Position numbers and translations under genes: made by a program. Of a stretch of 52,858 nucleotides of DNA, positions 49,187 to 52,858 are shown piece after piece (the stretch's first letter is position 1; each line of letters begins with the position of its first letter). Source of the DNA: JBAYJM01 sp041665065 (GTDB lineage Bacteria; Patescibacteriota; Patescibacteriia; 2-01-FULL-39-33); contig JBAYJM010000005.1 in the NCBI GenBank assembly GCA_041665065.1, positions 1-52,858 on the forward strand, read 5' to 3'. The notes under the pieces are model-generated. The model made no database searches, was not told where the DNA came from, and saw only the letters and a list, made by a program, of their open reading frames with translations.

Positions 49187-51683
49187 CAAATTCCTCTATC
49201 CTAAGGGCGGAGCTGAAACATATTTTCTGGAATTAAGTAAACTCTTGGAACAGAACGGCCATGAGGTAATTTATTTTTCGCAGAAAAATTCAAAAAATAT
49301 AACTTTAAAAAATGAAGAGCTTTTCATATCTGATTTGGATTTAAGTAAATTTTCATTCACGTCGCTTTTTAAATTAGGAAGAATCTTCTGGTCATTTAAG
49401 GCGGCTAGAAAAATTTCCAAGCTAATTAAAAAAGAAAAGCCGGATATTGTCCATATCCATAATATTTACCATCAAATTTCTCCGTCAATATTAAAAGCAA
49501 TAAAAAAATTCAACTTGCCGATAGTAATGACCGTCCATGATTTTAAGCTAATTATTCACGACTACACCCTGCGAGCTGACGGCAAAAAAAAGACGCCAAA
49601 GAACTCCCATATAGTCGACCGCCTGCTAAAAACAGAATTTGCCTTCCACAAATTTACCAAAGTTTATCAAAAAAACATTGACTTGTTTATCACGCCGTCG
49701 CAATTTGTCAGAAAAAAACTTATTGAAAACGGATTTGACAGTAAAAAAATAATCACTGTTTTACATTTTACAAAAGCGGAAAACGTCGGAGCCAAAAAAA
49801 GAAAACACCAAAACTATATATTGTCTTTCGGCCGACTTGATGAAAGCAAGGGCATAGACACATTGCTTAAGGCATTTAGCCGTATCGCCGACAAAAAAGT
49901 CAAACTAAAAATTGCCGGCACAGGAGACCAAGAGGCGACATTAAAAGCCTTAGCCCAAGAATTAGAGATTGATGATCGCGTCGAATTTTTAGGGCACAAA
50001 ACAAAAGCGGAAGTAGCAGAGGCCATAAGCAATTGTTTGTTTACGGTTTTTCCGTCACGAATGCATGAAACCTTCGGCTTAGTAATTTCAGAAAGTTTTG
50101 TCCTGGGCAAAACAGTCGTTGCCAGCAAAGTCGGCGCCATTCCTGAACTGGTTAAAAATAATAAAACCGGCCTATTGTTTAATGTTGACAGTGCCAAAGG
50201 ACTAGCCACGGCCATAGACTCGCTACTGGCAGATCGTGCCAAACTAAAACTGCTGAGCAAAAACGCCAAAGCGGAGGCCAAGAAATACGACTCCGGCAAG
50301 CATTATAAAAAAATAATTAGCCTATACAATAAATTAATTGCCCAGAGCAAAGCGACTGCCGGTAAACAAATTGACAAAAAAGAAAAAAGAGCTAAAACCA
50401 AAGAAGATCACTATCTCCTATTTCAATTTATTTTTACCTCCGGAACCATAGCCGTTATCTTGTTTTGTGTTGTGCAGTTAATGTTGGTTTTAACTACACC
50501 AAGTCCGCGCGTTCTTCCAAAATTTACCGAAAAGGAATATCAATATCCCCGCCTGGCTAATTTATATTGGAAAACACCAATCACCAAGGAAGATGCCACC
50601 GCGCTTGCCAAATGGGACTTACTGATTTTGGATATGTCAGCGCAAAACCAAAGCGAAGAGGCCATTAAATATCTCAGGCAACTTAATCCACATATAATTA
50701 TTTTGGCCTACACTTCCTTTACTGAGTCGCCAAAATTAAGCCTAAGAGAGCCGGGAGACAAAGGAGTCTGGCATGACTTGGCTTCCGGCATTAAGCCCGC
50801 CTGGAAGTTCAAGACATATGACGGCCAAAATGTATCATGGTGGCCGGAGAACACCTCGCAAAATCCTTGCGCCAAAGATGCCAACGGCAAATATTATATG
50901 GATTATATGGCAAACTTTTTGGATAAAAAATTAATCTCCTCAGGATTGTGGGATGGGATATTCTTTGACACCACCTGGCAAGAAGTAGCCTGGGTCAATA
51001 ACAAAATAGATATTGATTCTGACGGTAAAGCAGATGATATAAATAAAATAAATAAACTTTGGCATCAGTGCCATCAGGATTTTTTTAATAAACTAAGGGC
51101 GCGGCTAGGAAGCCAATATATAATTATGGGAAACGGCGACGGCGTGTATGACAATGTAAATGGCAGGCTGTTTGAAGGCTTCCCTGAATTTTGGGAAGGC
51201 GAATGGGCCGGCTCCATGAAAAGATATCAAATATCCAACAACGCCACCAGTACGGTTCCTCGCATTAACATAATGAACAGCGACACCAACAACACCGGTA
51301 ACAACAAAGATTATCAAACCATGCGCTATGGCCTGGGAAGTGCTTTGCTTTTCAACGGCTTTTATAGTTTTGATTATGGAACGCAACTGCGAGAACAATT
51401 CTGGACTTATGATGAATACACACAAAATCTCGGCCAACCGGTAGCAAGCGCGCTTAATGTTTTGCCCAAGAGCAATAAAGAAATAAAAGACGGCGTCTGG
51501 CGAAGAAATTTTGAAAACGGGATTGTCATAGTCAATGCCACTGATAAAGATCAGAATGTAAAGTTGGAAAAAAATTATAAAAAAATATTAGGAACACAGG
51601 ACACTTCTGTCAACAATGGAGAAACAGTCAATAAAGTTTCCCTTAAGTCAAGGGATGCTATTATTCTTTTGACTATTAAATAA
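49167..51683 (+). CDS. Glycosyltransferase family 4 fused to an exterior glycosidase-like domain
   Basis: 838 aa. Residues 1-390: GT-B fold with KFLYPKGGAETYFLELSKLL, HIHNIYHQISPS, TVHDFKL, ILSFGRLDESKGIDTLLKAF, KIAGTGDQEATL and EX7E in HETFGLVISESFVLGKTVVA. A basic linker, then one TM (about 418-440, FIFTSGTIAVILFCVVQLML). Residues about 455-838: a TIM-barrel-like domain with PRLANLYWKTPITKEDATAL, WDLLILDMSAQ, IIILAYTSF, LWDGIFFDTTWQEVAW, YIIMGNGDGVYDN and FEGFPEFWE, as in putative glycoside hydrolases (GHL-type). The GT is inside and the hydrolase outside the membrane. Last gene of the exopolysaccharide set. Confidence 0.85.
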   Translation: MKILQINKFLYPKGGAETYFLELSKLLEQNGHEVIYFSQKNSKNITLKNEELFISDLDLSKFSFTSLFKLGRIFWSFKAARKISKLIKKEKPDIVHIHNIYHQISPSILKAIKKFNLPIVMTVHDFKLIIHDYTLRADGKKKTPKNSHIVDRLLKTEFAFHKFTKVYQKNIDLFITPSQFVRKKLIENGFDSKKIITVLHFTKAENVGAKKRKHQNYILSFGRLDESKGIDTLLKAFSRIADKKVKLKIAGTGDQEATLKALAQELEIDDRVEFLGHKTKAEVAEAISNCLFTVFPSRMHETFGLVISESFVLGKTVVASKVGAIPELVKNNKTGLLFNVDSAKGLATAIDSLLADRAKLKLLSKNAKAEAKKYDSGKHYKKIISLYNKLIAQSKATAGKQIDKKEKRAKTKEDHYLLFQFIFTSGTIAVILFCVVQLMLVLTTPSPRVLPKFTEKEYQYPRLANLYWKTPITKEDATALAKWDLLILDMSAQNQSEEAIKYLRQLNPHIIILAYTSFTESPKLSLREPGDKGVWHDLASGIKPAWKFKTYDGQNVSWWPENTSQNPCAKDANGKYYMDYMANFLDKKLISSGLWDGIFFDTTWQEVAWVNNKIDIDSDGKADDINKINKLWHQCHQDFFNKLRARLGSQYIIMGNGDGVYDNVNGRLFEGFPEFWEGEWAGSMKRYQISNNATSTVPRINIMNSDTNNTGNNKDYQTMRYGLGSALLFNGFYSFDYGTQLREQFWTYDEYTQNLGQPVASALNVLPKSNKEIKDGVWRRNFENGIVIVNATDKDQNVKLEKNYKKILGTQDTSVNNGETVNKVSLKSRDAIILLTIK

Positions 51684-51759
51684 ATTAGCTCATTCTTAAT
51701 CAGATTTTTATCTAAATTGGGATATAATTAAAAGCTAAAAATAAACTTTAGTTAAAATA

Positions 51760-51788
51760 TTGACAAAATTTAAATAATGTGCTAAATT
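51760..51788 (+). promoter_or_regulatory. Promoter of the Ig-like lipoprotein gene
   Basis: TTGACA (51760-51765), 17-bp spacer ending TGC (extended -10), TAAATT (51783-51788); start near 51795. Confidence 0.85.
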
Positions 51789-51793
51789 AGTCT

Positions 51794-52003
51794 ATTCTAA
51801 GTGGGCCTTTATCTCACCTAGAATGTACTAATGTAGTACATTTACAACAAGGTTTTTGAAAGAATAACCTGGCCCGCTTGATGGCGGTGTCAGATAAGGA
51901 TAGAAAAAGAGACGACTCGAGGATCGTTCTAAGAGCCGTCAACAAACTACAGTGGATGCCCCATTGGGGCAATTTGCCCTCCGGGGCTAAGGAAGGAAGC
52001 ATC
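51794..52003 (+). promoter_or_regulatory. About 210-nt structured leader of the Ig-like lipoprotein gene
   Basis: ATTCTAAGTGGG/CTCACCTAGAAT (51794-51805/51813-51824, one mismatch); AATGTACTA/TAGTACATT (51822-51842); AAGTGGGCC can instead pair with GGCCCGCTT (about 51871-51879); GACGACTC/GAGCCGTC (51911-51918/51933-51940); GCCCC/GGGGC (51958-51970); GCCC/GGGC (51976-51987). SD AAGGAAG follows. No coding sequence is seen in it. Confidence 0.6.
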
Positions 52004-52858
52004 ATGAAGAAAAATGCCTGGAAACATTGGTTAGGCCTCGCCGTTTTGGCGGTGGCCGTATTCATCACCACGGCGGGATGCCCCATCCCAACGAGGGTCA
52101 CGCCTCCGCCGCACATCTTGGTCCAGCCGATCGATGGCGACCTTTGGGTGGACGTGTACTTCGACAACAGGCCGTTGAAGGACCTCTTCCACGACCTAGA
52201 CAACTACGTCCCTCGGATCACGGAGACCCAATACCAGACGATCTACGCATATCGCGAAGATCACTACAGGTGGGTACCGTGCAACGACGGCTACTACTAC
52301 GACGAGCTAGTCGTGGTACAACAGACGTCGACACCGGCACCGCCGCTTCAGGTTTTCTTGGCGGTAGAGTTCGGGCCAAACGCGCAGATTCCCATGTTAT
52401 TCACGCCATCCCAGGCCTTTGTGCGTGGCCAGTCAATGCGCGTGAACCTGTCGAGCCTTACGCCCGACTGGGCCACAGAGCTGGCATTTACAGTGGCGCT
52501 GATACAGCCATGGAATTCCCACCCGGAATATACCCCGAATTGGTGGAGTCCCAACGTTGGGAAATTCTGCTGGGGTAAGCTTGGACATTTCGTAATCGGC
52601 GTCGGCAACACGACGCTCGGCGAGGGCGATATCACCGACGGCTTGATCCATATCAATCTGCCATTCGGTGTACAGACCCAGCAAAAGCCGATTATCACCC
52701 AGCAACCGGGAAACCAAATCGCCAATGTCGGCCAGAACGTCACGTTCACGTCGGCTGCGACTGGCACACCTACGCCTACGGGACAGTGGTTCCGCAATGG
52801 AATCGCAATCCCTGGCGCAACCGGTACGTCGCTTACGCTAAACAACGTTCAGCTCGGC
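52004..52858 (+). CDS. Lipoprotein with Ig-like domain, partial (GC-shifted locus K)
   Basis: ATG 52004 to the window edge (285 codons, no stop). A signal sequence with lipobox: KHWLGLAVLAVAVFITTAGC, lipidated Cys about residue 26. A Pro-rich spacer is followed by a unique region (about 45-215) with many Tyr/Trp and Asp, not recognised. From about 230 an Ig-like repeat begins: PIITQQPGNQIANVGQNVTF, TSAATGTPTPTGQWFRNGIA, PGATGTSLTLNNVQLG, the pattern of bacterial Ig-like/I-set surface repeats. Strongly G/C-rich codons unlike the exopolysaccharide genes before it. Possibly a long adhesin-like lipoprotein continuing beyond the window. Confidence 0.85.
   Translation, partial: MKKNAWKHWLGLAVLAVAVFITTAGCPIPTRVTPPPHILVQPIDGDLWVDVYFDNRPLKDLFHDLDNYVPRITETQYQTIYAYREDHYRWVPCNDGYYYDELVVVQQTSTPAPPLQVFLAVEFGPNAQIPMLFTPSQAFVRGQSMRVNLSSLTPDWATELAFTVALIQPWNSHPEYTPNWWSPNVGKFCWGKLGHFVIGVGNTTLGEGDITDGLIHINLPFGVQTQQKPIITQQPGNQIANVGQNVTFTSAATGTPTPTGQWFRNGIAIPGATGTSLTLNNVQLG

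Noticed and set aside
52027..52578. 183-codon plus-strand frame
   Set aside because: Arg/Gly/Pro-rich shadow in another frame of the lipoprotein gene; it has no signal peptide or SD, while the frame from 52004 has a lipobox and Ig repeat.
52348..52845. 165-codon minus-strand frame
   Set aside because: Antisense shadow of the Ig-like lipoprotein gene in GC-rich DNA.
1..52858. Integron cassettes or CRISPR as explanation of the orphan loci
   Set aside because: No integrase, no attC-like conserved ends, no regularly spaced direct repeats; the loci lie in both orientations with their own promoters.

Overview
Organism. The window looks like chromosomal DNA from a Patescibacteria / Candidate Phyla Radiation bacterium, probably of the Parcubacteria type. 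The reasons are short versions of housekeeping proteins (TsaB about 130 aa, HPF about 100 aa), AT-rich core genes packed with 1-20 bp gaps or small overlaps, core genes that mostly lack Shine-Dalgarno (SD) sequences, and a murein gene set with a fused MurL-MurD. TGA is used as a stop (for example the CAP gene at 25612-25614), so this is code 11 and not the UGA=Gly code of Gracilibacteria/Absconditabacteria. No tRNA, rRNA or CRISPR array was seen.

Layout. 1-2.6 kb: end of a membrane/ATPase-like operon and a CorA-like channel. 2.6-7.5 kb: dihydrouridine synthase, then csaA-cysS-methyltransferase-HAD. 7.5-9.3 kb: three tandem GC-shifted orphan genes, each with its own promoter, leader and terminator. 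9.3-13.1 kb: dcw block 1 (mraZ-rsmH-ftsL-ftsI) with a probable MraZ box. 13.3-18.9 kb: exported papain-like protease with dockerin-like repeats, tsaB, L,D-transpeptidase and a wHTH regulator. 19-24.8 kb: a membrane PP2C-like/propeller protein, two more orphan genes, rplJL with an L10 leader, and mltG. 24.8-28.7 kb: CAP protein, uppP, a DUF212 protein and a mutM-ferredoxin-nudix run. 28.7-32.4 kb: an operon of small enzymes (CYTH, VanX-like, PgeF-like, NIF3-like and others). 32.7-36.5 kb: secA, an orphan gene and hpf. 36.6-46.8 kb: dcw block 2 (mraY-methyltransferase-murLD-ftsW-murG-murC-47 aa-murB). 46.9-51.7 kb: exopolysaccharide genes (Wzz-like, Wzy-like, glycosyltransferase-glycosidase fusion). 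51.8 kb to the end: an Ig-like lipoprotein gene with a long structured leader, cut by the window edge.

How the genes work together. Most core genes serve the envelope: lipid II synthesis and flipping (murB/C/D/G, mraY, uppP, ftsW), crosslinking and trimming (ftsI, L,D-transpeptidase, MltG, VanX-like), export (secA) and surface polymer or surface proteins. Glutamate for the stem peptide may be supplied through MurL (L-Glu addition followed by epimerisation) rather than by free D-Glu from a racemase.

Most unusual theme. About eleven short loci (3.7, 7.6, 8.2, 8.8, 16.1, 21.3, 22.0, 26.9, 35.6, 41.6 and 52.0 kb) interrupt the AT-rich core. Their codons are G/C-rich at third positions, and most have a near-consensus extended sigma70-type promoter (usually TTGACT/A with a 17-bp spacer), usually a good SD, and a strong intrinsic terminator. 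None except the Ig-like lipoprotein has a recognisable function. Several have long structured leaders, and two neighbouring ones (8.0 and 8.7 kb) share a terminator/antiterminator-like architecture that could be an undescribed RNA regulator.
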